A DNA stretch of 45,215 nt from an uncultured Oscillospiraceae bacterium (GCA_958448395.1 CAUDDP010000010.1:1-45215), one strand, 5' to 3'; positions 7,642 through 15,643 are shown, counted from the first letter of the stretch. Made by a program: numbers and translations. The notes: a model not told the origin generated them from the sequence alone.

Positions 7642-8508
7642 TTACCGTTTCACGCAGTCCAGCGGCTGAATTGCAGCGGCTTCCTGTGCGATTTTGCCCA
7701 TACAACATTCAAATGAAACGCCATACCAATAGGTTTCCCGATCTGGTAGGGTTGCTTCAATGCAGTCTGTTGTCAGGTTGACTGCCAGCTGTACGGCCTT
7801 TTCTAGGGAAGCACCCTTGACAATGGCACCGGAAAGCAGGCTGGAGAAAATATCGCCCGTTCCATGAACTGCCTGATCAATGTGATTGCGAAAAGCTGCA
7901 TAGTAGGTGTTTGTACTGCGGTCATAGGCAACCGCACCGTGTTTCCCGTCACCATACTGCACACCAGTCAAAACGGCAATGGGGGTTCCCATATCGGTTA
8001 GTGCACGAAGGATTTCCTGTACTTCCTTTTCATTATAATCCGTACGGTATGGGCAGTCCAGCAGGAGAGATGCCTCTGTCATATTTGGCACAATGACATC
8101 TGCCTGCTGACAGAGTGTTTTCATTTCTTTTACAAAATCTGTTGTGAATCCTGGGTATAGTTTTCCAGCGTCTCCCATGACAGGATCTACAATGATTTTT
8201 GTCTGTGCACTGTGGAACATATCAAAAAAATGAGAGACAATTTGGACTTGTTCTTTGGAACCTAAATAGCCAGTATAGATCCCATCGAATTGCAATTGTA
8301 GAGCGTTCCAGTGCTTCGCAATTTCTGGAATATCACAGGTTAGGTCACGAAATGTATAGCCAGTAAAACCGCCTGTGTGGGTAGAAAGAACGGCAGTTGG
8401 GATGACGGCAGTTTCAATGCCCATTGCTGAGAGAATTGGATGGGCAACTGTCAGGGAACACTTTCCAAAGCAGGAGATGTCTTGAATGGTCACAATTCTT
8501 TTTAACAT
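7642..8508 (-). CDS. Pyridoxine/pyridoxal kinase (PdxY-like)
   Basis: Phosphorylates pyridoxal, pyridoxine or pyridoxamine with ATP in the B6 salvage pathway. The 288-residue protein has the ribokinase fold marks of the PdxK/PdxY group: VLSTHTGGF near the N-terminus, DGIYTGYLGS, VDPVMGDAGKLY, and the catalytic anion-hole motif GTGDIFSS near residue 228. Some clostridial relatives are annotated as bifunctional with hydroxymethylpyrimidine kinase, but this window has a separate thiD. The start is placed at the ATG at 8508, preceded by AAAGAGG, and not at an upstream in-frame ATG at 8616, which would include the promoter region. Confidence 0.85.
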   Translation of the reverse strand: MLKRIVTIQDISCFGKCSLTVAHPILSAMGIETAVIPTAVLSTHTGGFTGYTFRDLTCDIPEIAKHWNALQLQFDGIYTGYLGSKEQVQIVSHFFDMFHSAQTKIIVDPVMGDAGKLYPGFTTDFVKEMKTLCQQADVIVPNMTEASLLLDCPYRTDYNEKEVQEILRALTDMGTPIAVLTGVQYGDGKHGAVAYDRSTNTYYAAFRNHIDQAVHGTGDIFSSLLSGAIVKGASLEKAVQLAVNLTTDCIEATLPDRETYWYGVSFECCMGKIAQEAAAIQPLDCVKR

Positions 8509-8572
8509 TATGAATACCTCTTTATTATTATAGTTGACCTGTCCGGAAAAATTCATTGGACCGGTTTTTATT

Positions 8573-8601
8573 AGTATAGAAAATTTTAAAGCATTTGTCA
8601 A
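8573..8601 (-). promoter_or_regulatory. Promoter of the pyridoxine kinase gene
   Basis: Minus strand: TTGACA (8601-8596), a 17-nt spacer and TATACT (8578-8573). Confidence 0.8.
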
Positions 8602-8653
8602 GTGGCTTTGAAGCAAAATACTTTATAATAAGATTCTATCCATGCAAAAATAT

Positions 8654-8697
8654 AAACCGTGTCAGCGAACAACGTAGTGTTTTCGCCGACACGGTTT
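8654..8697 (-). terminator. Terminator of the BlaI-BlaR1-lipoprotein operon
   Basis: AAACCGTGTC (8654-8663) pairs with GACACGGTTT (8688-8697), with an inner GCGAA/TTCGC stem. T-rich sequence occurs on both sides, so it may work in both directions. Confidence 0.75.
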
Positions 8698-8828
8698 TTT
8701 GGTTGGTGTTGATGGTATGCATTCTCATTGAATTCACATTGACTAAAAATAAAATAACAATAAGAAGATCATACTCAAAAATAAAGTGAGTTAAATTTGA
8801 GATATAATTTTCTCCAACTGATATGATC

Positions 8829-10529
8829 TTAATAATGCGTATATTCACTGACCTTCCAACTGCCATTTTCATATACCAATGTAAATGGATCTACACCATA
8901 AATATCAGATCCCCCGGGAACATGCATCACTACATTAAATGTAGCTTTGTTATCATCAGCAGAAATCCATTCTATAGTAACATCTTCCATAGAAAACAAA
9001 TCCCCTTTGTTTTGCTGTATTTGATAAAGCGTTCCATCCACTTCTCTATATACAAAATCTATCTGATTGTCATATTGAGATGCATAGGATTCAGAAAAAA
9101 TTTTTCTTACTTCTGCTTTTACATCTGCAACCGTGGATACTCTGGAATCTGAAACCTTATTAAGAGAAAGTCCTTGTTCATCATAAATGGTATCACTTGT
9201 ATTAAAATACGTTCCATTTACAATGATACCAAAGAACACGTCCCAAGCGTCGCTGTATAATTGCCGTGCCTTGGTTTCCCATTGTTCTTTTTCACTACTA
9301 TCCGTTGATGTAGACACATCGGTACTGCTACCAGTTTCATACCCTTCTGTAAAAAGATTGGGATCGCTAAATTCGCTGACTTTCCAATCTCCATTTTCAT
9401 ATGCCAATGTAAACGGCTCTGTGATATCAGATCTGTTTGTATAATGTGCAGTAGCATAGAAGGATGCCTTGTTGTCGCTGGTAGAAATCAATTTGATATC
9501 CACGCCTTCTAAAGCAGCATTTCCACCTTTTCCACTTTGTTGTTGATAGAGTTTTCCGTCTACCTCTTTATATTTTTCATCCACCTGACTGTCATACTTT
9601 GCGGCACAAGATTCCGAAAAGACGGTTCTCAACTCTGCTTTTACATCTGCAACAGTCGAAACTCTGGAATCAGAAATCTCATGAAAACTCATGTTGAGTG
9701 TACTGCTTGTGTTTCCATTTTCCTGAAAATAACCACCGTTGAAAACAATTCCAAAATACATATTGCAAGCAGCATCATACAACTGTTTTGCTTTGGTTTC
9801 CCATTGTTCTTTTTCAGTATTATCATCAGTTGTGTACATCTCATCGAAAAGATTTGGGTCACTAAATTCGCTAACTCTCCAATCTCCATTCTCATACGCC
9901 AATGTAAACGGCTCTGTGATATCAGATCTATTTGTATAATGTGCAGTAGCATAGAAGGATGCCTTGTTGTCGCTGGCAGAAATCAATTTGATATCCACGC
10001 TTTCTAAAGCAGCATTTCCACCTTTTCCACTTTGTTGTTGATAGAGTTTTCCGTCTACCTCTTTATATTTTTCATCCACCTGACTGTCATACTTTGCGGC
10101 ACAAGATTCCGAAAAGACGGTTCTCAACTCTGCTTTTACATCTGCAACAGTCGAAACTCTGGAATCAGAAATCTCATGAAAACTCATGTTGAGTGTACTG
10201 CTTGTGTTTCCATTTTCCTGAAAATAACCACCGTTGAAAACAATTCCAAAATACATATTGCAGGCAGCATCATATGAAGATTTTGCCATACTTTCCCATT
10301 GTTCTGCATCATCGGTATTGGTTACTTCAGTTATTTCAGTTGTTTCAGTTTTACTTTCCTCGTTTGTCACAGACGATTCTGTTGCAGTCTCTGTCAAAGT
10401 TTCTATATTTTTTGACACATCTGATGTTTCAGGATCAATTGTGAATGTGCAGCCTGTATTCAAGAATGATACAGAAAGCAAAACTGTCAATAGAAATGCA
10501 ACTGTCTTCATTTTTTTCGTTATAAACAT
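8829..10529 (-). CDS. Lipoprotein with three copies of a BlaR1-linked sensor-like domain
   Basis: This 566-residue protein has a lipoprotein signal ending in LNTGC (Cys27), a Thr/Glu-rich spacer (30-75) and three domains of about 155 residues (about 76-235, 241-400, 417-566). Each domain has a Tyr-rich helix start, the block ISDSRVSTVADVKAE (VSDSRVSTVADVKAE in copy 3), a VDGKLYQ or VDGTLYQ strand and an ending like FTLAYENGDWKVSEF. The same domain forms the C-terminus of the M56 protease encoded upstream. I do not recognise it securely; the pattern resembles IseA-type D,L-endopeptidase inhibitor or NTF2-like folds, which is a guess. Domains 1 and 2 differ by only a few residues. The gene lies 96 nt after the protease gene with no clear promoter, so it is probably in the same operon, and an AAGGAGAG site precedes the ATG. 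Confidence 0.75.
   Translation of the reverse strand: MFITKKMKTVAFLLTVLLSVSFLNTGCTFTIDPETSDVSKNIETLTETATESSVTNEESKTETTEITEVTNTDDAEQWESMAKSSYDAACNMYFGIVFNGGYFQENGNTSSTLNMSFHEISDSRVSTVADVKAELRTVFSESCAAKYDSQVDEKYKEVDGKLYQQQSGKGGNAALESVDIKLISASDNKASFYATAHYTNRSDITEPFTLAYENGDWRVSEFSDPNLFDEMYTTDDNTEKEQWETKAKQLYDAACNMYFGIVFNGGYFQENGNTSSTLNMSFHEISDSRVSTVADVKAELRTVFSESCAAKYDSQVDEKYKEVDGKLYQQQSGKGGNAALEGVDIKLISTSDNKASFYATAHYTNRSDITEPFTLAYENGDWKVSEFSDPNLFTEGYETGSSTDVSTSTDSSEKEQWETKARQLYSDAWDVFFGIIVNGTYFNTSDTIYDEQGLSLNKVSDSRVSTVADVKAEVRKIFSESYASQYDNQIDFVYREVDGTLYQIQQNKGDLFSMEDVTIEWISADDNKATFNVVMHVPGGSDIYGVDPFTLVYENGSWKVSEYTHY
9361..10284 (-). repeat. Recent 495-bp tandem duplication in the lipoprotein gene
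   Basis: Sequence from about 9361 to 9789 is repeated at about 9856-10284, an offset of 495 bp (165 codons). From 9409 to about 9778 the two copies differ by only a handful of bases. The third domain of the same gene (lower coordinates) is clearly diverged, so this duplication is much younger than the domain family. Confidence 0.9.
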
Positions 10530-10625
10530 AATCCCTCTCCTTTAAAATTTTCGGGAAAATCAATATCATTTAGAAGGAACACCATATTTTTCAATAAATA
10601 TACCGTAAATTTAACAATTTTTTAT

Positions 10626-12431
10626 CTAAAAATCTCGATACATTTCAGGTGCATTGTATAATTCTGGTTCAGTAAATTCATCGACTTTCCAGTCGCCATT
10701 TTCATATACCAATATGAATGGCTTTGTTCCCAAATAAGCATAATCATGTGCAGAACTATACAAAGAAGCGTTAAATTCTATCTTGTTGCTGTTAGCGGAA
10801 ATGAGTTCTATTTTGATATCCTCCATAGAAAATACGCCGCCTTTTCCACATGGTGATTGATAAAGTTTCCCATCAGTTTCCTGATACAAAGTATTCAGCC
10901 GGTTATCATGCTGTGATACATAAGATTCAGAGAAAATATTTTTTAAATTTGTTTTTATATCTGAAATGGTTGATACTCTGGAATCGGAAACCTCATTAAA
11001 GATAATTCCTCGTTCGTCCCGCATGGTATTATAATTTGTTTCATAATATGTTCCATTTACAATTGCGTTAAAATACGTATACGAAGCGATTTGGAATTTT
11101 TGATAAGCATAATTTTCCCACTTTGTTTTTTCATCCGTATTATCAGATGAACCAGAAGTAAGATTATCTGTTGTCTGACTTACTTCTGTTGTTTTATTTT
11201 CACTCTCTTCTGTAGATACAGTAACATATGTAGTGATTTGTGTATTTGGAACATTTGTTACTTGTGCAATAACAGTATTCTGCGTTGCAGTTACGATTGT
11301 ATCTGTTTGAATTGGCATGGTGGTTTCTGTTGGGGACCTCACGTTTTCCATTCCTTCTGCTGTGCCAGTTTCAATATGATCTTGCGATTCAGTATTGTTT
11401 CTAGCATGATTCTGAGCAGCAGAAGTAAATGTGCAGCCTGTGATGATAAACAGGACAGAAATTAAAATAACCAATGCTGGTATAGATGTTTTCGGTTTTT
11501 GGACAATAAACATCATGCGTTCTTTTAACTGCTTTCCTTTTGATGTCATAGAGGTGGATACCGTCCCCATAATAGCCATACGACTTGTACTCACAAGGGA
11601 AAGGAGTGTCTTTCCATATTCCATCCGTTGTTTATGATTTAAATTTTTCATAACGCTTTCATCACAGGCACATTCACAATCCTGTTTTGAGAGATATGCA
11701 GCAATCCAAACAAGCGGATGAAACCAATAGACAGATATTAGAAAACAACGCAGAACAGACCATAATAAATCCCCATGTCGATAGTGACAAAGCTCATGTG
11801 AAATAATATAATTGAGATGGGACTTTTTCTTTATTGCCGTCCGATTGAGGTATATCGCCGGCTTTCTTATGCCGAAAATACAAGGGGATCCAAGGTTTTC
11901 TACAACATAAACGGGAACAGCACATCTTATTTTGCATCTTACCCTGTGTTTTCGCAAATGTGTATAAAACATACAGTTGACAATTAAGAACCAGAGAAGC
12001 AGTCCGAATATTCCCACAAGCCAGATCATTATCATAAGTTTATGCCAATGAAATGACTGCTTTTTTATAATTGGTTCTTCTATTTGTTGTGCAGGTTCAC
12101 GGTTCTGATGCATTACTGAATTGTTTTCTATTTCATTATAAACAGGTTTTTTATTTGATTCTTCTGAAATCGAATTGGTATGCACAGAAGATAGCGTTTG
12201 AGCATCTGTCATAGCAGAGATTTCAGTTATGAAAGCGGTATGATGTTCCGGCAAATTCATAATGCTGATAGAACTTTCTGGCAGTCCAAATGGAATCAGA
12301 AGTCTAACTGCTGCGATCAGCCAGAGTGCATAGATAATGCTATTTTTGATTCTTCCACGCAGAAGAAATCGCAATAAGATTATCATAATAATTAGAACAG
12401 AGGAGCTGATTATGGTTTCAATCATCGTCAT
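10626..12431 (-). CDS. BlaR1/MecR1-type M56 sensor protease with a novel C-terminal domain
   Basis: About 600 residues. The N-terminal half is the M56 membrane metalloprotease: membrane segments near residues 8-25, 33-50 and 133-155, the zinc motif HELCH (213-217), then ECACDESV (254-261), a typical third-ligand region, and a last membrane segment near 317-332. In BlaR1 this is followed by a penicillin-binding sensor. Here there is instead a Thr-rich spacer (340-435) and a domain (438-602) matching those in the adjacent lipoprotein (EVSDSRVSTISDIKT, ETDGKLYQ, FILVYENGDWKVDEF). It should sense an envelope signal and cleave the BlaI-like repressor. The gene overlaps the repressor gene by about 14 nt. 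The start is uncertain: GTG 12434, ATG 12431 and ATG 12425 are all in frame, with a GGAG site just upstream. Confidence 0.85.
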   Translation of the reverse strand: MTMIETIISSSVLIIMIILLRFLLRGRIKNSIIYALWLIAAVRLLIPFGLPESSISIMNLPEHHTAFITEISAMTDAQTLSSVHTNSISEESNKKPVYNEIENNSVMHQNREPAQQIEEPIIKKQSFHWHKLMIMIWLVGIFGLLLWFLIVNCMFYTHLRKHRVRCKIRCAVPVYVVENLGSPCIFGIRKPAIYLNRTAIKKKSHLNYIISHELCHYRHGDLLWSVLRCFLISVYWFHPLVWIAAYLSKQDCECACDESVMKNLNHKQRMEYGKTLLSLVSTSRMAIMGTVSTSMTSKGKQLKERMMFIVQKPKTSIPALVILISVLFIITGCTFTSAAQNHARNNTESQDHIETGTAEGMENVRSPTETTMPIQTDTIVTATQNTVIAQVTNVPNTQITTYVTVSTEESENKTTEVSQTTDNLTSGSSDNTDEKTKWENYAYQKFQIASYTYFNAIVNGTYYETNYNTMRDERGIIFNEVSDSRVSTISDIKTNLKNIFSESYVSQHDNRLNTLYQETDGKLYQSPCGKGGVFSMEDIKIELISANSNKIEFNASLYSSAHDYAYLGTKPFILVYENGDWKVDEFTEPELYNAPEMYRDF

Positions 12432-12804
12432 CACACTCCGCTTGATTTAGGATATTTTGCAGCTCTTGAAGGTCATCTTCAGAAATTGCCTTCTGTGTGA
12501 TTAAGGAGTTCACCATAAGTCCAATGCTTCCATGATAAATTCGTTTTAAAAATGACTTTGTTTCGGCAAGTTCCGCATCTTCACGCTTTAAAATAGAATA
12601 ATATTTCTTTGCTCGTTCTTCCTTTTCATATGCCACCGCTTTTTTGGCTTCCATTCGTTTCAAAAGTGTGATGACAGTGCTTTTATCCCATCCCGTTTCT
12701 TCCTTCAGTGCAACTGTTAATTGCATAATGGTAACTGGTTCAAGTGACCAAATCTTAGACATCACTTTCCATTCTGCTTCTGATAGACTTATTTTCTCGT
12801 TCAT
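12418..12804 (-). CDS. BlaI/MecI-family transcriptional repressor
   Basis: 128 residues with the winged-helix pattern of the family: ISLSEAEWKVMSKIWSLEPVT at the start, TGWDKSTVITLLKRMEAKKAV as the recognition region, and a C-terminal dimer part. BlaI-type repressors bind inverted TACA/TGTA repeats as dimers and are cut by the partner M56 protease. The promoter carries two such sites (12824-12841 and 12860-12877), so it likely represses its own operon. The Asp-rich end overlaps the start of the protease gene, which suggests coupled translation. Confidence 0.9.
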   Translation of the reverse strand: MNEKISLSEAEWKVMSKIWSLEPVTIMQLTVALKEETGWDKSTVITLLKRMEAKKAVAYEKEERAKKYYSILKREDAELAETKSFLKRIYHGSIGLMVNSLITQKAISEDDLQELQNILNQAECDDDD

Positions 12805-12823
12805 AGCTTATTTTTCCTCCATT

Positions 12824-12841
12824 GGTTTACGTTTGTCTACC
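12824..12841. promoter_or_regulatory. BlaI-type operator 1
   Basis: GGTTTACGTTTGTCTACC is a near match to operator 2. It lies around the predicted transcription start, just downstream of the -10 box. Confidence 0.7.
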
Positions 12842-12846
12842 ATTAC

Positions 12847-12875
12847 AGTATAGCAGAAAGGTTTACAATTGTCAA
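12847..12875 (-). promoter_or_regulatory. Promoter of the BlaI-BlaR1-lipoprotein operon
   Basis: Minus strand: TTGACA (12875-12870), a 17-nt spacer and TATACT (12852-12847). The -35 box lies inside operator 2. Confidence 0.85.
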
Positions 12876-12877
12876 CC
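12860..12877. promoter_or_regulatory. BlaI-type operator 2
   Basis: GGTTTACAATTGTCAACC is nearly palindromic and contains the TACAATTGT core expected for BlaI/MecI. It covers the -35 box, so binding should block RNA polymerase. Confidence 0.8.
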
Positions 12878-12948
12878 TCTGTTTTTGATTTTATTTCAAA
12901 CATTTTAAAAATAAACTGCATTACTTTTGGACATATTTTCCTCAAAAG

Positions 12949-12976
12949 AAAAAAGTCCGAAACCTCGGACTTTTTT
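12949..12976 (-). terminator. Hairpin terminator, second after the tRNAs
   Basis: AAAAAAGTCCGA (12949-12960) pairs perfectly with TCGGACTTTTTT (12965-12976) around a 4-nt loop, with T-runs on both strands. It can also shield the BlaI promoter from upstream transcription. Confidence 0.7.
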
Positions 12977-13102
12977 CATGCTATTTTTTAAATCTCAATT
13001 TTTAAATTACCCATAAGAATATGAATTTTATGATTTTACATAATATGTATTACAAAAAAATTCTTTTCTATCCATCTTCGAACTTTTTTCCTTTAAAAAT
13101 AA

Positions 13103-13133
13103 AAAAGTCCGAAAATAAAAATTTCGGACTTTT
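13103..13133 (-). terminator. Terminator of the tRNA transcript
   Basis: AAAAGTCCGAAA (13103-13114) pairs perfectly with TTTCGGACTTTT (13122-13133), just after the 3' end of tRNA-Trp. Its core, AAGTCCGA, is the same as in the hairpin at 12949. Confidence 0.85.
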
Positions 13134-13140
13134 CTTTCTA

Positions 13141-13216
13141 TGGCAGGGGCACCAAGAATCGAACTCGGGACACGCGGTTTTGGAGACCGCTGCTCTACCT
13201 GCTGAGCTATACCCCT
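13141..13216 (-). tRNA. tRNA-Trp (CCA anticodon)
   Basis: 76 nt on the minus strand with the 3' CCA encoded. The acceptor stem is AGGGGTA/TGCCCCT. The anticodon stem-loop has loop CTCCAAA, giving anticodon CCA. The T-arm contains GTTCGATTC. Confidence 0.95.
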
Positions 13217-13258
13217 ATTTTTCTAACCCTCCAAAAGGGGAGGGACGTAAGACTTGAA

Positions 13259-13335
13259 TGGTACGCCTGATGCGATTCGAACGCACGACCTTCAGAGTCG
13301 GAGTCTGACACTCTATCCAGCTGAGCTACAGGCGC
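13259..13335 (-). tRNA. tRNA-Arg (CCG anticodon)
   Basis: 77 nt on the minus strand with the 3' CCA encoded. The acceptor stem is GCGCCTG/CAGGCGT. The anticodon stem TCAGA/TCTGA has loop CTCCGAC, giving anticodon CCG. It lies 42 nt upstream of tRNA-Trp in the same transcript. Confidence 0.95.
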
Positions 13336-13366
13336 ATATTTCACATTCATCTCACGAACCTATATT

Positions 13367-13395
13367 ATTATAGCATACCCTCTTGCATTTGTCAA
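13367..13395 (-). promoter_or_regulatory. Promoter of the two tRNA genes
   Basis: Minus strand: TTGACA (13395-13390), a 17-nt spacer and TATAAT (13372-13367). Confidence 0.85.
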
Positions 13396-13411
13396 GAAGA
13401 TGTGCTATAAT
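13383..13411 (+). promoter_or_regulatory. Divergent promoter overlapping the tRNA promoter
   Basis: TTGCAT (13383-13388), a 17-nt spacer and TATAAT (13406-13411), serving the gene at 13454. Its -35 region overlaps the tRNA promoter, so the two probably compete for polymerase. Confidence 0.7.
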
Positions 13412-13453
13412 AATATCAGATATTTTGTAAACTTTTTTTAGGAGTGAAAGAAA

Positions 13454-14041
13454 ATGCAGGAACATATTTTTGTGTTACTGATGCAGACTGGTACATCTGT
13501 TGCAAAGGTATTGCAATTTTTTACTAGAAAGCCATATAATCATGCTTCTGTAGCATTGGACTTGACATTGGAGGAAATGTACAGCTTTTGCCGAAATCAT
13601 ATTCATTTCCCGCTTCCAGCTGGGTTTAATCAGGAGATTGTTGGACAGGGGACACTGGGTCGTTTTTTGGTAATTCCCTGTGAGATATATGCCATTCCAG
13701 TTACGAAAGAAAAGAAACAGGAATTTCGCCAGAATTTGGAGTACTTTAAAGTACATCGCTCCATGTTTTCTTACAATGTACTTGGTTTAGGCACAACCTT
13801 TCTGCGAATCAAATGGTCACGGAAAAATAAAATGCATTGTTCCCAGTTTGTAGCAACCCTGCTGGCACAGTCTGGCGTACAATTAAATAAATCGCTTTCT
13901 TTACATACGCCGGATGATTTGCGGTATATTTCAGATGCCCATTTGATCTATCGGGGGGAACTGAATCGGTTTTATCAAACTTATGCAAAGTCTATTCAAA
14001 AATCAGAGGATTCTATTCCAATGGTGTCAAGGTTTGCCTGA
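13454..14041 (+). CDS. Permuted papain-like (YiiX/C92-type, NlpC/P60 superfamily) protein
   Basis: 195 residues. The permuted NlpC/P60 fold is suggested by the early YNHASVALD block (residues 28-36) with the probable catalytic His30, and by MHCSQFVATLLAQSGV (near 131-146) with the likely nucleophile Cys133. Typical permuted members of this superfamily cleave amide or ester bonds in peptidoglycan or lipids. No signal peptide or membrane segment is seen, so it may act in the cytoplasm. An AGGAG site precedes the ATG. The substrate is unknown. Confidence 0.7.
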   Translation: MQEHIFVLLMQTGTSVAKVLQFFTRKPYNHASVALDLTLEEMYSFCRNHIHFPLPAGFNQEIVGQGTLGRFLVIPCEIYAIPVTKEKKQEFRQNLEYFKVHRSMFSYNVLGLGTTFLRIKWSRKNKMHCSQFVATLLAQSGVQLNKSLSLHTPDDLRYISDAHLIYRGELNRFYQTYAKSIQKSEDSIPMVSRFA

Positions 14042-14329
14042 AAGAATATTGTCCCATAAAAAATAAAGAAGGCAGGACAGATTATCTGCATAGACGGGAA
14101 TCGGCAGATTCGATTCCCGTGTCTGTGTTGGAAGCGTATAGGTGTTTTGCAAAAGGGCAACCTGCAATACATCTTCTTCTGATGCTGTAATGGCAACACG
14201 TACGCTGGGCACTGCTTGCAGAGCATTTTCTGATTGACATGCTACTTGCAGGTAAGCGAATAAAAATAAATGTAAAAAGAGATACAAGGCACCATATTGC
14301 AAAAAGTGGTGCAATTTTTTTGACTTCAT
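14027..14329 (-). CDS. Small membrane-anchored or secreted protein of unknown function
   Basis: 100 residues. One hydrophobic segment (about 8-29) is followed by a short outer part (SVRVAITASEEDVLQVALLQ) that I do not recognise. An AAGGAG site lies about 10 nt before the ATG. It sits 31 nt after the stop of the spoIIP-like gene on the same strand, so it is probably in its operon. Its 3' end overlaps the convergent gene at 13454-14041 by 15 nt. It may be a sporulation protein by context only. Confidence 0.55.
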   Translation of the reverse strand: MKSKKLHHFLQYGALYLFLHLFLFAYLQVACQSENALQAVPSVRVAITASEEDVLQVALLQNTYTLPTQTRESNLPIPVYADNLSCLLYFLWDNILSGKP

Positions 14330-14360
14330 ATCGGATACACTCCTTTTTTATTCCTTGTTT

Positions 14361-15485
14361 TTAACGTAATTCCAGTAAGACTTCTGCAAGGGATTTTCCA
14401 ATTAAGTGTCCAGAGTTGACAGCTTGCTCTATGGTATTTCCGTGTGAACCCACTTCAATTAGCAAGCTGCCAGTGGTTAAGTCCTGGTTGTATTTTCGAT
14501 AATCAAACAGAATGGGACGGGCAAGATTGGGATACTGGCTTTCCATTTGTGATTGTAAACGACATGCAAAGCGAAAATTCATAAGATAGTTAGGCATTCC
14601 CATTGTGCCGTCATCACAGCCGGAGATAATCATGATTTGTGCGGTTTCTTTTCCATCTACGGTAATCAGCGGTTGGCTGACTGTGGTATCTGTACAGATG
14701 GCGTCCCGATGGATGTCCAATACCACTTTAATACTGGGGTACTCTTCTAGGATGGCTTTTACCGTTTCCGCACTGCGTTCATATGCACCATTGTAAGAGG
14801 GATAGTCATGTACTGCATCACTGTGTATCACACAAATGCCAGCTGCTTCTAATTCCTGTGTAATGGCATCCCCAACAGCTACTACATTTTTTGTATTATC
14901 GGTGGTGCGGTAGTTAAAATTCGGATCATAGTGCTCTCTTACCATTGGCTCATAGGTTTCTGTTGTGTGCGTATGCATAATCAATACTTGCGGTTTCTCA
15001 TTGACAGAAATTTTAAACGCTGGCGGCATTTGGCTTTCTTGTATCAGTTCTTCATTGGAAAGACTGCTCAGATTTTTTACCATACCGCCATCTGGCAGTG
15101 TAAAAAAAGCAGTTCCTTCATAGTTTTCATAGGTGGTACGAATGACACTGTAAGCGTCATTCACATTCCATTCTGTCGGATAGGGGGCGGGACCGGCATC
15201 TGCATTGGAAACAGTGTTGTTTTCCAATGGCATTTCAGCAGCCATCTGCGTTTCCGCAGCCTCGGTAGCCATCTCTTCTGCTTTGGTTTGAAGTGGATTC
15301 CAGACAGGCTGTTGAAGCTGTACATAGCCCTCGCTGCGAACATTAGACATCGTTTCTGTTTCCGCAGATTCTTTTTCTGGGTCGGCAGAAGCTGTCAATG
15401 CCGGTAAGCTGCAAGTAATGCCAAGCAAGCAAATGAGAATGCCAATATTTCGTTTTTTTCTTCTTCGTCCACGTCTTCTTCTCAT
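14361..15485 (-). CDS. spoIIP: Stage II sporulation protein P, peptidoglycan amidase/endopeptidase
   Basis: 374 residues. SpoIIP cuts septal peptidoglycan with SpoIID and SpoIIM during engulfment of the forespore. A very basic N-terminus (RRRRGRRRKK) and one membrane segment (about 14-32) precede a variable spacer. The catalytic domain starts near residue 164 with VLIMHTHTTETYEP (zinc-ligand region His171/His173 and Glu176). It continues through VVLDIHRDA and MIISGCDDGTMG, and ends with LLIEVGSHGNTIEQA, which contains the conserved Glu. All expected motifs are present, so the protein looks intact. It implies that this organism keeps at least part of the sporulation programme. The partners SpoIID and SpoIIM are not in the window. 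Confidence 0.88.
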   Translation of the reverse strand: MRRRRGRRRKKRNIGILICLLGITCSLPALTASADPEKESAETETMSNVRSEGYVQLQQPVWNPLQTKAEEMATEAAETQMAAEMPLENNTVSNADAGPAPYPTEWNVNDAYSVIRTTYENYEGTAFFTLPDGGMVKNLSSLSNEELIQESQMPPAFKISVNEKPQVLIMHTHTTETYEPMVREHYDPNFNYRTTDNTKNVVAVGDAITQELEAAGICVIHSDAVHDYPSYNGAYERSAETVKAILEEYPSIKVVLDIHRDAICTDTTVSQPLITVDGKETAQIMIISGCDDGTMGMPNYLMNFRFACRLQSQMESQYPNLARPILFDYRKYNQDLTTGSLLIEVGSHGNTIEQAVNSGHLIGKSLAEVLLELR

Positions 15486-15643
15486 GCCATCACCTCATGA
15501 TGATATCCATTTTGCACTAGTTTATGCAGTGTGTATGAAAAATATGTCAGGCAGTAATTTGCAATGGATTTTTACATTTCCCTGCATGTTTCGATTCCGA
15601 GCAGCATAAAAATAGAAGGGAAAATTTGCAAGGGGTGATTGTG

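Noticed and set aside
9361..10284. Mobile element or intron as cause of the repeat
   Set aside because: The duplication keeps the reading frame, lies within one coding sequence and has no terminal repeats or transposase.
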